NCBI GenBank assembly: GCA_000827265.1
Contig: KN834766.1
Location: 14,732-78,731 of the forward strand
Direction of reading: 5' to 3'
Origin: Collybiopsis luxurians FD-317 M1
Lineage: Eukaryota > Basidiomycota > Agaricomycetes > Agaricales > Omphalotaceae
Length of the DNA: 64,000 nucleotides
Both the position numbers and the translations under genes were made by a program. Shown here piece after piece: positions 1 through 13,201 of this stretch. The notes below the pieces were generated by a model. The model saw only the letters and a list, made by a program, of their open reading frames with translations. It did not search any database and had not been told where the DNA came from. Numbering within the stretch: position 1 is the first letter of the stretch; every line of letters begins with the position of its first letter.

Positions 1-3000
1 GTTTCTTTCAAGGTATGTGTGACGAACTGGAGGCCTAGCAGGAAGCGGAGGAGACCTGAGCGAGGAGGCAGGGACAGCATCGGCGGGTGGGTAAGGTGCA
101 TGTCGAGCACTGAGTCTAGGAGAACGTCGAAGGGGGTAAGTCATTGGAATGCAAAAGGAAGGATGTTGGTCAGGAGAAAGCTCGCATTGGGGTGCCACTT
201 ATACCGGTACGAAATGATAGACAAAGGGCCTTTGAAGAAAATGGTGAATGGGAGTAGAAACACTCTAGGTGTGACTAGCACGAGGCCTTTGGACAATGGA
301 AAACTCGTTTCACATAAACTGGACGTGTGCATGACTGGAAACTGAGGCTGATAGAAATGAGGGGTATATGGATTGGAAAATGGGGTGTGTGACGTTGTCG
401 AGATCAGATTGGCAACGCAGGACCAGAACGTCTTCATATCGATAAGCTGACCTTTGAATCTATTGTTGAGACGAAATATGGACGGGATGGATTGATGTAG
501 TACTAGAGACGCACCGAGGAAGACCTAGTTCTCAGTTTTTGTTTGTTTGTTTTTTTTCTTTTTTTCTTTCATTTGTATATCTTCTCGGATCAAACAAGCA
601 GATAGCGTTGTTCATGAACAATCATGAGAGTTTTTACTGTACATACTGGCAACTTCTTTACACTACTCTACCCAGCCAGCGGCATGTTCGGTATGGGAGA
701 AAGAAAACGGGGGCTTGAGTGCTTAAAGTGCAGCACACCGCTGCCATGGAAGGCAGCTCGCCATTCGCGAACGGGAACAAAAGCGATCACGGGATGTCAG
801 GCATGATTCGGACGAGGGATATAGTAGATCTTCCCAGCGTCGCCGCTTGTAAGCATACGATATTATGTCAAGGCGCAATGCGTACCTACAACAGCTATTA
901 AGTACTAATACCGAGTACCAATCATGCAAAGTATCAGTCATGAACCAATCATGCCGAGCAATCAACGAGAGTATCAATCAAGCCGAGCCTAACATTTGCT
1001 CACCTCTCTTGCTTGCCCGATGCTCGGGCATAGGCTGCCCTCGCATTATTATCGCGGCTGCTCTGTCCCCTTGCTCGGGCATAGGCTACCCTCCCATAAC
1101 CCTCTGTTTGCCTGTTGATCTCCCTCTGATCGCCCACTGATTGCCCACTGATCGCCCGTTGCTTTTCGCAGCCGTAAAATACCTTATATTACAAAGGGTA
1201 AATAGCCTGAGAAAGTAAATATATTTCAAAGGGGAAAGTGAATATATTATTTCGGGGCTATAAATGGTAAAAGTTCCATTCTTTCGGCGGCAATATTAGC
1301 CGCAATATAGTTCATATACCCTAAGACATAAAAATGATTTATCTTAAGGAATATTTGACAATTATAATTAACTTTAACGGGTGGCATTGATATGGTAAAA
1401 TATTTTCTTTTTCAAGGCCTTTTACGGCTGAAAAAGCAAGCCAATATCAAAGGAAAAATTCACTCAATGTACTTAGTAAAATTAATTATATTTCTTAGGC
1501 TTTTACGGCTGCTAGATACCAAATCAGTGGAGGTGAATGTTGGAGCTGTTTTGAACTCTCGGCATTACTTTGTATATGCCCCCTACATGTTCAAATTGTA
1601 GTTGTTGTATTACCATTTTTATCACTTTCTGTGATGAGATGATTCAAATACATCCGAGACTCAATTCCCCCCTTTCCAACCTGAATCCTCTCCCAAACAC
1701 CTCATTTCAATAACCCAAAAGCTTTAAAACTCGAAACAATAATTGGACTTGTCTCTCATGGCTCTAACCTGCCGGTATGTTTTGGATGAACAAATCCAGC
1801 CCAAATTGGTTGGTCTACAGCCCACACCCATTCTTTTTCAATCTCCTTGCTAGCTTGCTTGAATATTTCCTCAGCACCCAGTCTACCTAATTTGATTCCA
1901 GCCCTCAAAGCAGGTGCGAGGAGCAGGAAAGTCAGTTGGAGAGCAGTGCAAGGGTTTGACAAGAATCGTTGGCTGAGTGTCATGCCCCAGTCATTTTTTC
2001 CTCAATGTGCATGCATCTCAGGACTCAGCAAAACCCTCAAGCCTACTACTCTATTCAATTCCCATGCTGACCATCCCACAGAACACCCAATCAATATGCC
2101 TTCCCGCGATGCATCTTACTATGGCTCCTTCAAGTCTACTCAGCCCAGTTCCCTGCCAGTTCCAGGGCCAGACCTGTCCATTGTGTTTCCCTAGCTGTAA
2201 TTATAATCATTTTACGATTGAAAAAAGGCAAGAAGTTCAGTTCTTTTTTTGGCCATAAAAGGAATGTAGTGACCGGTGAAATTTAGCTTTAATAACAATG
2301 GTAATTGTAAAGCTTTTATGGCTGAAATCATTGTCTTTTATCAGTGGAAATTAAAAAGGAATATTTGATGTTTTTTTCAAGCAAAATTCAGCCTTAATTG
2401 TCATCTTTTTCTTGATTATAGTACTGGGCAAAAAAGGCTCTGAATTTCAAACATTTTTTCAGGCAAAAATAGGAATTTATTTCAAATCTATTTACAGTAA
2501 TAATCATGGCTGAAAAAAATTGAGCCAGTCATAGTGAATGCTGTACAAGTTGATACACATGAAAGGGTGTACAATGTTCAATTCATAACTGAGGGAGCTC
2601 TCCTCACCTGCTGGATTGAGAGCAAAGTTGTAAGGGGAGATATGTATTTACTTATGAACTTGTCAATGTAAGCCCATCAAGCTCTCGACATAGATGAGAT
2701 GGACTAACATGGTCTAAGATAAAGGTATCTGTCACCTTCAAATTTAATAAAGGAGGCCACTCTGATTGGGTAAGAAAGGAACCTGTACGATGACAATCTT
2801 CAGTGTCACACCAAGCACACTCTGATCTTTCTCACCCTTTGAGGTACTGAACATGTCAGTGGTGCAACTTTTGGTTCAGCACAATTGGGGGAAGGAGTAA
2901 CTGAGGCCTTTATGTAGTTGGCTTTATTTCTGTATGTGTCCCAAATTTTTGTATTAACTACATCCCCTTCATTTCTGGCAGTTCCTCATGGGGACTATGC

Positions 3001-3530
3001 TGCATAATATCTATCTATCTATCTATCTATGAAGGGTGGGACATACTGAATGCCCTGTCAGTATTGATCAATGCATTGCAACACTGTTTCTTGACTGAGA
3101 GGCTGTGGCCAATCATTGGAAGGCAGCATGCAAGTGATTAACTACTTCGCCAAATTTTTCAATTGTGCATCAATGCAAGGCATGATATGTACTTCCAGTT
3201 GACTGTAAATCACTGCAAAAAGCAAATAATTGTTCTTTCAAGGAACAAACCACTTCTGGCTTTTGATATTCAGGGGGAAACAGGATATTTTGTAAACAAG
3301 CAATGATAATTTTATTAATTCATCATCAATATGCTACAAATACAGAGGCAAAAGCCAAGGAGGAGGACAACTCAACACTGACTTTAACACACCTGCAAAT
3401 GACATTTTCACTGCTAAGGCAAAAAATGTAGGGAGGATAAGCAATCAGACCTATTTAAAGGACAGACAATAACAGATGGATCTACTGAGAAATCAATTAA
3501 CAATGATGAATGCCAAGGGAGTGGGAACTT
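1..3530. other. Intergenic, no convincing gene
   Basis: No gene is recognised here. A 98-codon minus-strand frame (437-141) could be the edge of a gene running off the left end, but it matches nothing I know. 540-580 is a T-rich tract. 1018-1100 contains two imperfect copies of a TGCTCGGGCATAGGCT unit, followed by short GATCGCCCACTGAT-like repeats to about 1160. 1160-2520 is AT-rich and contains repeated TTTTACGGCT or AGCCGTAAAA motifs in both orientations. The rest has no long frame and no visible structure. Confidence 0.5.
3009..3030. repeat. (ATCT)n microsatellite
   Basis: A perfect run of the ATCT tetranucleotide, about 5.5 units, in AT-rich non-coding DNA. Confidence 0.95.
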
Positions 3531-4435
3531 CATCAGAAAAAAACACCTTTTTCCCAGGCAAATACAGGAAATCTGAGGACACCCAGGGAATTGGCCAAAT
3601 CCTGGGGACCCTCAGGCACTTTCAGACACCACAAGTTGCTTAGGTTGCTTAGGTTTACCAGGTTTTGGGCCAATTCCTAGGCTCCCTGGAAGATGTTTGA
3701 AAATAACCTGGGAGCTCCCTGAGAGCTCCCTGGGGCTCCCTGAGGAACCCAGGAGCAGAAATATTCTAAATGCTACAAATCATACAAAATTACATTGCAA
3801 ATATATAGTTATGCATTATTCTTATGTAAATGCACAACCAGAACATTCATTTGGTGAGAATTATGCAGAGGTTTTCACTTTTTTCACATGATGAGCTCAC
3901 TGTGAACTGTCTACAATCAAAAAAATTTTCCCATGGTCAAAACATGTACAATATTATGTACATATGTATAGGCTTTGTACTACACAAATATACTGCTCTG
4001 GAGTATGTTAAGTCATTACAAAGCCTACATTAGTATATAAGACTGTACTTAAATTGTGATAACTGACTAGGAAAACTGAAGTAATAGGTGACAATGTACC
4101 ATTACAAGTATGTAATAAAATATAATACTACAGTATATAGGAAGCAGTACATGATTAGGATATATAAAGTAGAGTAAGTAAAAGAACAGATGAAAGTATA
4201 TTTTATTATTTCACATTTATATATTGAAGCCTCAGGACACCTGAAAGGTCCCCAGGAATCTTCAGGGCAGTCTCAGGGATCCTCAGGGACTCTCAGGTTC
4301 CACAGGATTTTGGGGGTGTCCCTTGGCATCCTGGGCATCCTATGTAGCCCAGGACTCCTGAGAAACCTTAAACTACCTGAGGACAACCCATAATAATCCA
4401 TGTGTGCCTAGGCTATAGGGCCTTTTTTTTTGATG
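3531..4435. mobile_element. Non-autonomous TIR DNA transposon, copy 1
   Basis: A 905-bp element closely similar along its whole length to 47147-48076. The left end starts CATCAGAAAAAAACACC. The right end is the reverse complement of a similar sequence, ending TTGATG. The TIRs are about 28 bp and imperfect. Both subterminal zones are crowded with short CCTGAGG, CTCAGG and CCCAGGG motifs, like transposase-binding repeats. It has no transposase, and the short frames inside are by-products of these repeats. No clear target duplication survives (AACTT on the left, AACTA on the right), and the right TIR has a mutated terminal base, so this copy looks older than the other. The superfamily is not assigned. 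Confidence 0.85.
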
Positions 4436-6471
4436 AACTAAATACTATTTAAGCAAATTTCAATGGTTTTTCAGCCTTTTCTACACCACAAGACCCTCCT
4501 CTGGAGAGTCAGGCAAGACAACAGATAAGACATTGATCCTAGGGGAAAACCCTGCCCACACAAGGTTTATGTAAGCTCTCACATTGATAACATAAGTGCT
4601 CAGAGGTTGGGTTAGGTTGGTTAGGGTTTAGTTAGGGTTGGTTAGCGGTTAGAATGTGCTTTACTTGACAGGATCATTCTGCTGAAGTGGTCAATCTGAC
4701 CTGAAGCAGTCTGATCTAAACATTTTCAGAATATTTATTGCTTATTTAATATTTATATTTAAGTCTTATCCATTTTCTTATGATGATAGTGACACAAACT
4801 CATATATACAACACATCCAGTGCATAAAAAATCAGGTATGGAGTTGGATTTAAGTATGTTAAAAGACCCTTGCTGTATTAACTGTGATGCCCTTAGTTTC
4901 CTCCTCCAGCATGTCAATAAATGACACTGCAGTAAAGAGTGAAGCTTACCATGGAATGGGCATTATATTTATTGAATATTTACAAGGCCACCACAATTTC
5001 CAAAATAAGCAGACTAGGGTCAGAGAAGTGCTACTTTTGTCCCTTACTCATACTTACCTTGGTGTCTTTACTCAGGAAGAATTTACTTTTGCCAAGTGGA
5101 CAGGTTGAGATGAACAAAAGACATGGCACGCCTACAGTGTCTATACCTTATTCTATACTATGAGAAAATCAAGCTTTTTGTCTTCATGATGATCTGATTT
5201 TGGCGGAAGACATGTGAGTATTGTTCATTCTACACACCCAAAACTGAATAACCATAGACAGCAGGAATTACTGTTGCTAAACAATTGATCTTGAGATCTT
5301 GGCTTCTGAAACAGTTTGCTGTGTGCCCCTTCAATGACCTCAAAGCAAGAAAGTGACATGATTTTTGTCACACTCGGAACATTATGCACACTCCAAGAGT
5401 GGAAAAAATCTGTCTAGCGAAATGATACTAATTTATAAGGATCACCAGAGTGAATGTAAATAGGCCCTCTGGCCAAAGACTTGCTGAATAACAAGGAATT
5501 CCTAAATCCCAATGCAGTGTGCACCTTTCTTGACTTGTGAGGTAGCTACTTTCCACTCACTACTCTAGGCAAGTCAAAGGACAGTTCAAAACTGAGGTAA
5601 GTGTACACTTTGGTGCAAGGTTACAGTCTCACTTAGGGTCAGTATCTTGATTCTCATGGAATTGCTCACTGAAATGATTAATAGGTATCAAATAAGTACT
5701 AATGATTCATGGAAAGTTGCTGTTTTAATTACTATAAATTGTTAAGATCATGAAAAACATTCCATTGGGCAAGGTTCTGGGGGTGATAAAGCAAGATGCC
5801 CTAAATAAGCACACATTTTCATTACTCAACCTCATATACCACTTTACCATGTTCTCTAGATGGCGGCATTTACTGCCATTGAGCATGTCCTTGAGAGGTT
5901 CAGATTCAGAAAAAAAATATGTCGCTAGTATTTTGCCACTATGTAATTCACAAATGTTGAGGATAGGAGCCCTGCCCGGATACTTGATAGTCCACTCGCT
6001 GTGTTTATCTGTGATCCCAGTTCGTGCTTTATTATTTTTCCTTGCATTCTCTATTTTCCTTTGCTTCCATTTGGGTTTGTGGGTGCTCAGATGAAAGATC
6101 TACATTACCTACGGACAGTATTTAACAACCCCGATGCATATTTGAAGCCCTCAGTTGTTCACACTATTTTGTGTGCTTCTGAGGGTAAGTTCTTGTATCT
6201 ATATATCTGCCAAACTATGTACTAACACACTACGTAGATTTGTACTTACATAGTTTGACAGGTACATATAAATCTATTGAGTTGTTCATGTGCTTCTGAG
6301 GATTCATACCTACATAGTTTGACAACAAATCCACTGTAGGCACTACAAGCCCATGTACATGTGCTGATATTGATTATTGAAATTAACATCTTGACTTCAG
6401 AAAAGCTCATGTAAGTGACCCTGAATCAAAAATGCAAGTCCTGTAGATAGAGTTATGTTGAGTCATCAGCA
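4436..6471. other. Intergenic, AT-rich
   Basis: No recognisable gene. Frames such as 5750-6094 have no family signature. 6110-6330 contains a GTGCTTCTGAGG direct repeat and CAAACTATGTA/TACATAGTTTG inverted repeats, possibly the relic of a small mobile element. Confidence 0.4.
4605..4652 (+). repeat. Interstitial telomere-like TTAGGG array
   Basis: Degenerate GGTTAGG/TTAGGG-type repeats over about 48 bp (GGTTGGGTTAGGTTGGTTAG and onward). The unit matches the canonical fungal telomere repeat TTAGGG, but the copies are irregular. It lies well inside the window. Confidence 0.6.
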
Positions 6472-6720
6472 TTGCACAAACTTGATTGTGGCGCTGAAAT
6501 TTCACAGAATCAACATGGGAAACTAAGCACTATGTCAGATGCCTTAGAGTACAATCTTCATACATCAACATTCAATGCAGCACCTCCAAGATACATAGCT
6601 GATAGTGGATACATGCTTAAATGTGAAGAGTTTGAGAAGCTCATGTGCTCTGTTGTTCCAAACATGGCTCCAGATGAAGAGCTGATACAATTTCAATACG
6701 TGATGGAATATGATTCATGA
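6472..6720 (+). CDS. Unidentified short ORF, probably decayed
   Basis: An 82-codon frame of soluble, mixed composition with no motif I recognise. Downstream at about 6870-7030 a second stretch of protein-like sequence (containing FPDCSVLYTSPE, then a stop, then CEELWNVNKKDIAQHNEF) suggests that a larger gene once lay here and is now broken. No splice model joins them convincingly. Confidence 0.2.
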   Translation: MHKLDCGAEISQNQHGKLSTMSDALEYNLHTSTFNAAPPRYIADSGYMLKCEEFEKLMCSVVPNMAPDEELIQFQYVMEYDS

Positions 6721-8007
6721 CCCCACAATCTAATAGCGCGAGGAGTTCTAAGAGTCAATATACCCCTAATTTTCAGTGCATTACACTGCAAACTTTGGGT
6801 ATAGACCTCTAGTTTCATGCACCATGATTTCAGACATCCACAACTCAGAAGAATTCACCAATCTTGACAATTTTGACTATGTGTTTTTCCCAGATTGCTC
6901 AGTACTGTACACATCGCCAGAATAATGTGAGGAACTTTGGAATGTGAACAAGAAAGATATTGCCCAACACAATGAATTTGTCAGATTTGTACAACAATGT
7001 AGCCACATGCTGGATGTTGGAAAACCAGATTTCAGGTGTCATCAAAACTCCAATCCTTCAAAGCTGTTGTAATAGTGCACTCAATAGCTATCTCCTTCTC
7101 CATATATTTCTCTAACCATCCACGTTTTAGAATATCTGACTATTCTACTTTCTCTGACTATTCTACTTTCTCAGAAATCAGTTGTGCCTGCGCTTTGTCC
7201 ATTGATATCTTTGTTTTTGTTGTTTATCTTGGCTTGACTGCAAGGATTAGTAATTTCTAAGTTTACCCATGGTAATGTTCAACAATGGTTCATCTATGAT
7301 TCTGTGCATATAGAAGAAAACAATGTTGTATAAATCTGATTGCGGCGGGAGCCTTCTGCACACAGATTTTCTCTACCACAGCTAGCTGCATTTACTGCTG
7401 CTAACTGAGCCCTCAAAACCAACCAAGAAAGATAGCTATCATCTTAATATCTCGCCCCCAATCTCAGCACTTCAACACAAAAAATCTACTCTCCCAAGTG
7501 TGTGTGTGTGTATGGAAACCTCATTCTAAAATTGTTGATTTGGTGAAGTTGGTTGAATCAGGTTTGCTCATCAGCTTATTTACAATCCATCAGTTACCGT
7601 GGCAATTGCACAATTACTGTTGTTCACTGTCATTACCGGTCTGCAAGGCACAAAGATGCAATGTCATTACTATGAGTTACTTGGAAGCTTGGAGTTAATC
7701 TCTATTGGAGCAGAGGACAAATACTCTGAGAATTCACAACAACTTTCAAAATATGAGAAACAAGCAAATTGAATTCAGTTATGTAATTTTGTAACTCTCC
7801 TCACTGTGCACCAGCAACACAGTTGCTCTCAGAAACTGGGCACGATTGCTCCAAAAAGGGGATTGGCAAGGTGTTCACATACCACGCCATCTAAATTTGA
7901 AATCCAGGCCCAATACAAATACATTTAAGGTTTCCAAAAAATAAAAATTTGAAACTCCCCTGGCTCCATTATTATTAAGAAAAGGAGGCAGTCCAGTTAT
8001 AGCTGGT
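6721..8007. other. Intergenic
   Basis: Contains the protein-like remnant at about 6870-7030 and otherwise AT-rich sequence. A short TG run occurs at 7499-7511. No gene is supported. Confidence 0.4.
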
Positions 8008-8055
8008 TGTAAGGGCCATAATGTAAAAACGCACCTTTGCATTATGGCCCTTACA
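8008..8055. repeat. Perfect 16-bp inverted repeat (hairpin)
   Basis: The arms TGTAAGGGCCATAATG (8008-8023) and CATTATGGCCCTTACA (8040-8055) are perfect reverse complements separated by 16 bases. It lies just upstream of the broken receptor copy and could be a minimal foldback element or an RNA hairpin. Confidence 0.85.
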
Positions 8056-8107
8056 ATGCATGTTTTGACATATTTTATTTCTATCCAATAAGATATCCCA
8101 AACCGCA

Positions 8108-11040
8108 TGGTGATTAATGCTCAACAAGGCAGTGCACTTGAATTTCTGTATTTGGTGCTTATTTCTCAGAATCAGAGCCACCAGATTACGGGCATATCTG
8201 AGCCGAGTCCCTCTTTGTGCTTTTCTATCTCATCCTGACACAGGCTACACTTCTTCCGTGATGATAGTTGTCAAAGGCATTTGACAGATGGTTCGCTAAA
8301 CATCATCGGCTGCTGAGCATTTTGGATATCACGCAGGCTAAGGTTTATTTCCTAGGATCATTTCTCTTTATGACTATTAGACTGGATTATCAAGCTAATC
8401 CAGGGATGCAATGCTTTGTCTGTTGTTCCTCTCCCAAATGCTGCACCGCCAGAATGCATTGCATTATGATTCAGTTCATAGACCTATCTCAATAGAACTG
8501 AAAGGTATTCTTAGTACCCAAGCATTTGTTTCACATTTTGGTGGGTTACCATGCAGGATGTCTCATTAAAGTTGGTCGGGTCAATGTGTTGAAGCATTAT
8601 ACCAGTTCTTGAGGGATAGAATTAAAGGCCCTATTGCAAGAGCCATGAGTGACACAGCTAATTCTTTAGCTTCCTCTTTGAAAGCTACCCAAAATTGATC
8701 TATGGTGTCCACATCCTTGGCAATATTGTTATCTTCATGCGGCATCACAGAGGCTGAAGCAAATTTTGCGTAAGGTGCATCCAAACAGAAATATCTCATA
8801 CCTACCATCTCTAGGGAAAAACTTGGTTATGTCTGTACCATTCCTGGAACCTGCCTATGTTTCCTGGATCTGGTTGCCTATGGAATAGTGTCGCTCCATC
8901 CTAGAACCAGGCAGCACTTAAATTGAGTCAGTGTTCCTCTTTTTTTGGTAGAATTATACAGTCCCTGAATGTTCATCAGGTCAGCTTTCACCTGCTGATC
9001 TATGCTCTCATCTCCAAGTATGTCCAAGGTTCCATCATTAGTATCCCGTTTCAAATTTGCAGGGCATTTCAAGTGTATTCTATGGGATAGCATTCTCGAC
9101 TACTGCAGCACAGACTGGCCCTGGAACGCTCTGTACTTTTGGAGCATTTGGAGTGAGTGTGAGTTTGGCCTCCATTTAAGACCTGCCACCAATAGATCAA
9201 TCTTCCAGCTTACCCTCAGCCTTGCCACCTTTTTTACAACATGCATTGCCATTAATCTTCAGTGCATTACTGTACTGCTTTACTGATTCCAAATACATCT
9301 ATACTAGTCCTTGTGCACTGTGTAACTGGCCGAAAAATGGAGAAGTACTATGTCATCGGGACTACCCTATTATCTCTGGCCTTAACAGTGCTAACTTATG
9401 CTCTTGACCAATTTGGGTGAAGAAACTCCTTTTAGAATGCTCAGCTGGGATGAAGAAAACTCGACTTGCTGGTTCAAGAGCTCTAGCGACCATGTTTGCC
9501 TACAATGGCTGATAGGTACTCAATCCTTCTGGATTGCCCTCGCAGCCGCAATTGAGACTGTTCCACATCTAAGAAGTTCTTTGTCACTGTTGAAGGTGAT
9601 ATATAGGGATCCCATCTAAATTGTCAGTGTACTGAGTGAGCTCAACAAGACTTCAACTGCGTGCTACTAATGTAGGTCTCTCCGAGCTCATTTTTGACCA
9701 TATTATGTACACTGGGTAGAGTCCCCCAACTTTCCAGAATAGATAGTGGCATTCCAGATGCCAACCAAACCCTGCTACCTGAAACCTAAATGGGTCCAGT
9801 CACATGGGTTTTTTGGAGATGGGCTTTATATCCCTTTGGCCAGTAATAACTGCAACAGTAAGCTATACAGCACACAGCCATTGAGCAAATGAGGTCAATT
9901 AATCCCCACCATGATCTCATATTGTAGTTTCTGATTGAGACCAAGTCAATAATAGTTCAAGTTGAAGATAATGGTCCAGGCACTTTCCTTTATAGCTAAG
10001 TAGAATGTTTCTTGAATCCTTATTCCACTAAGCACTACAATTTATAAATCAAGAAAGTAGGATGATTTACATTCAGAAGTATGTGTTCTGGGAGGATAGG
10101 TAAACAACTATTGGTGTGTCAATGAACAGGACATCTTTAATCTGCAACAGTCCATCCAATCAACTGACAACATGTGGGTTCTTCTGGATAGAACCAGGAC
10201 TTATAATCTCAGCAATGCTTAAAAGCAAAGTTGTATTAATAATGGTTTGGTGAGATATAATGATATACTTGTAACAGCTAAGATGAGGACCTACAGCTAG
10301 AGAGACCAGGATATTAGGCAATGATTACCCAAGGAGACATTTGCAGTAATGCATTTGTATGGTATTTTCTCAAGGTATAATTGAAAAAATAAGCCTTGAA
10401 GTATGAAGACATTCATCACCCTTAGCTTCAGTAGAGTGATATGTTTACTAACTGACAAAGCATCTTGAGTGGGAGGATATGTTTGAAGTACAGAAGACAA
10501 TGGGAATGGTCCAGTATGTAAGTGTAACTATGGGATATCAGATTTCATTGAAGTTGATTCAATGCAACCAAATGGCTACTTAGTTAAACTATTGAAGGAT
10601 GTTTGTTTCGAGCTCAATCAGCCTGCTCATTTATTTCTGTATAAGTACTCCAGTGTCCCCTGGTTGGTATTTGCAACAAAGACAGATGAGCACCTTTCTG
10701 CTAATGGCTCCATACATATCTCTTGCTATACAAAGGTAAATTCAGTCAGATTGATAACTGCAACTACAGTAAACAGTAGTCTCTCCAATATTAGACATAT
10801 TATTCACTTAGTTTACTCATAGAATGTTAACATTCTTCAATCAGAAGTGGCAATGAAGACCAAAAACATTACTTTGCGCACACTCCTTTAGAACTGCGGC
10901 ATATGCTGTACTCGCTGTTTTTGATCCTGCATGTCACCTCCTTGGTTTATTCAAAAACTCATTATCCAATCAATTATCATATGTAGGGATTCACAAAAGC
11001 TTTTTGAGAAGCTCGTAGGCCAGTATGGAAAGCCGGAAGG
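8108..11040 (+). pseudogene. Broken copy of the 7TM receptor-like gene at 25-27.6 kb
   Basis: 8108-9562 aligns to 25110-26565 in order, including the reading MEKYYVIGTTLLSLALTV that matches MEKYYVGGTILLALALTV in the intact gene. After 9562 the similarity stops abruptly. The 3' end of the gene (reading RTAAYAVLAVFDP, then the end of TM7) reappears at about 10885-11040. The exons between are missing and replaced by about 1.3 kb of unrelated sequence. The first exon has lost its ATG. Stops and splice changes are scattered, so it is non-functional. Transitions dominate the differences. Confidence 0.75.
9563..10884. other. Foreign insert inside the receptor pseudogene
   Basis: About 1.3 kb with no counterpart in the intact gene at 25-27.6 kb. 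It contains short frames (10297-10500 minus, 10562-10822 plus) without recognisable domains. I could not find clear TIRs or a target duplication, so it may be an insertion followed by deletion. Confidence 0.4.
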
Positions 11041-12390
11041 CCTCACTTGTCACCGAGGTTTCATCATCATTTGATGCAACACAATCTCGGTGTTTGATCT
11101 TGAAATGGTAAGGGGACCTTGGATACTCTATATTATGAGACTCTCACCCTGCTCAATGGCATATACTGGCGACCGCTGTGTGAAAAGAAGCTTGTTTTTT
11201 CTTTCATACTTTCAATAATGATACAGGCTATGGATATTCTTGGTATTAGATTAGGTGTCCTGTAAACTGCTGCAAATCCCCAACTCTGACCGAAGGAAAG
11301 GGAGGGCTTTGTATGCAGCAGCAATTATTGCCCCCAAAACTGTGCAAATAGGAAGGTCCTTACCATGCTCATATCTCATCTAGTCAATCCAACACCACAG
11401 TACTGGCCGCTCAAAAAATTTTTATCTTTGACTTGTGAAGTTGGGTTGACCTTTTTTCTAATAGCAATCTTGTTGGATACGAGCAATCTAGTAACTCAAT
11501 AAACTAATGCTTGCAAAGTTGACAACTGTGTGATCCTTTTATTCTCGGACCACCCAAGCTGATGCTGTCAGCAGCATAGAGTAGCTCTGCTATTTGCCTG
11601 TCATTGTCCCACACAACCCAATTGACCTGGCAATTTGCCACTCACTCATACTGAATGCTCAAATTGGAGTTGTAGATAGTATTCTTGGATCTATTAGCAA
11701 AAAGTTGATTGTTAATTAATGACATGGGCAGCGACCACTCCTGTCCATCCCTTGTTTTTTTCTTTTTTTTTACCATTTCTAATTTGATGTGTATGTTGTA
11801 ATCGAGATGCTCTTACCCTCTGCCTCTTTCCCCTAGTACATAGACCATCCTCGTATCTACTTCATAAGCCAGACACCAGCATGGTCCGATGTGTCCCTTG
11901 TAGGTTACCATGAGTGATTCACTTGCTTGAGAACAAGTTGTACATTGCCATTCGGCTTTGCAAAATCAATTGTTCTCCTTGCTGTTTCGTCGAGTTGGGA
12001 TTGCTGCCTGCAGCAAGCACTAAGGGTGTACTATTGACTGCGAGGAACTGGTTACTTGGCTTCAATGGTGAAGCGGTGATATGCTGACTCTGGGCTAAGT
12101 GCAAAAGTGAATGTGCAACAAACACACACACACCAACACCAACACACTTTTAAGTCAAACACTCGAGTTCAAGGGGGTCTTTTCAAAGTAGAATTCAATA
12201 TACAACTGCACAGAATACAAATAATAATAGGTTTAACAGATTTTTGCTTCTCGAGTTCTGTAAAACTCGGGCCTGCTATGACTTTGCTCTTTCTTAACTA
12301 ACTTTCTTTAGCTGAACTGGTACTTCTGAACTAAACTTGACACAATGACTTTAAGTTTTTAACTGTTACAAGTTTTCTCTTTCTGTACTA
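11041..12390. other. Intergenic up to the assembly gap
   Basis: No gene is supported. It includes a T-rich tract near 11755-11770 and a short CA-rich run at 12121-12150. Frames of 60-70 codons on both strands have no family signature. Confidence 0.4.
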
Positions 12391-13201
12391 NNNNNNNNNN
12401 NNNNNNNNNNNNNNNNNNNNNNNNNNNNNNNNNNNNNNNNNNNNNNNNNNNNNNNNNNNNNNNNNNNNNNNNNNNNNNNNNNNNNNNNNNNNNNNNNNNN
12501 NNNNNNNNNNNNNNNNNNNNNNNNNNNNNNNNNNNNNNNNNNNNNNNNNNNNNNNNNNNNNNNNNNNNNNNNNNNNNNNNNNNNNNNNNNNNNNNNNNNN
12601 NNNNNNNNNNNNNNNNNNNNNNNNNNNNNNNNNNNNNNNNNNNNNNNNNNNNNNNNNNNNNNNNNNNNNNNNNNNNNNNNNNNNNNNNNNNNNNNNNNNN
12701 NNNNNNNNNNNNNNNNNNNNNNNNNNNNNNNNNNNNNNNNNNNNNNNNNNNNNNNNNNNNNNNNNNNNNNNNNNNNNNNNNNNNNNNNNNNNNNNNNNNN
12801 NNNNNNNNNNNNNNNNNNNNNNNNNNNNNNNNNNNNNNNNNNNNNNNNNNNNNNNNNNNNNNNNNNNNNNNNNNNNNNNNNNNNNNNNNNNNNNNNNNNN
12901 NNNNNNNNNNNNNNNNNNNNNNNNNNNNNNNNNNNNNNNNNNNNNNNNNNNNNNNNNNNNNNNNNNNNNNNNNNNNNNNNNNNNNNNNNNNNNNNNNNNN
13001 NNNNNNNNNNNNNNNNNNNNNNNNNNNNNNNNNNNNNNNNNNNNNNNNNNNNNNNNNNNNNNNNNNNNNNNNNNNNNNNNNNNNNNNNNNNNNNNNNNNN
13101 NNNNNNNNNNNNNNNNNNNNNNNNNNNNNNNNNNNNNNNNNNNNNNNNNNNNNNNNNNNNNNNNNNNNNNNNNNNNNNNNNNNNNNNNNNNNNNNNNNNN
13201 N
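12391..13201. other. Assembly gap (811 N)
   Basis: Unbroken run of N. Open frames that appear to cross it are artefacts. Confidence 1.

Noticed and set aside
4190..4393. Similar short ORFs in the two CATCAG elements (also 47832-48074), starting MKVYFIISHLYI
   Set aside because: Both result from the repeated subterminal CTCAGG motifs; composition and length do not support a protein, and no transposase motif is present.
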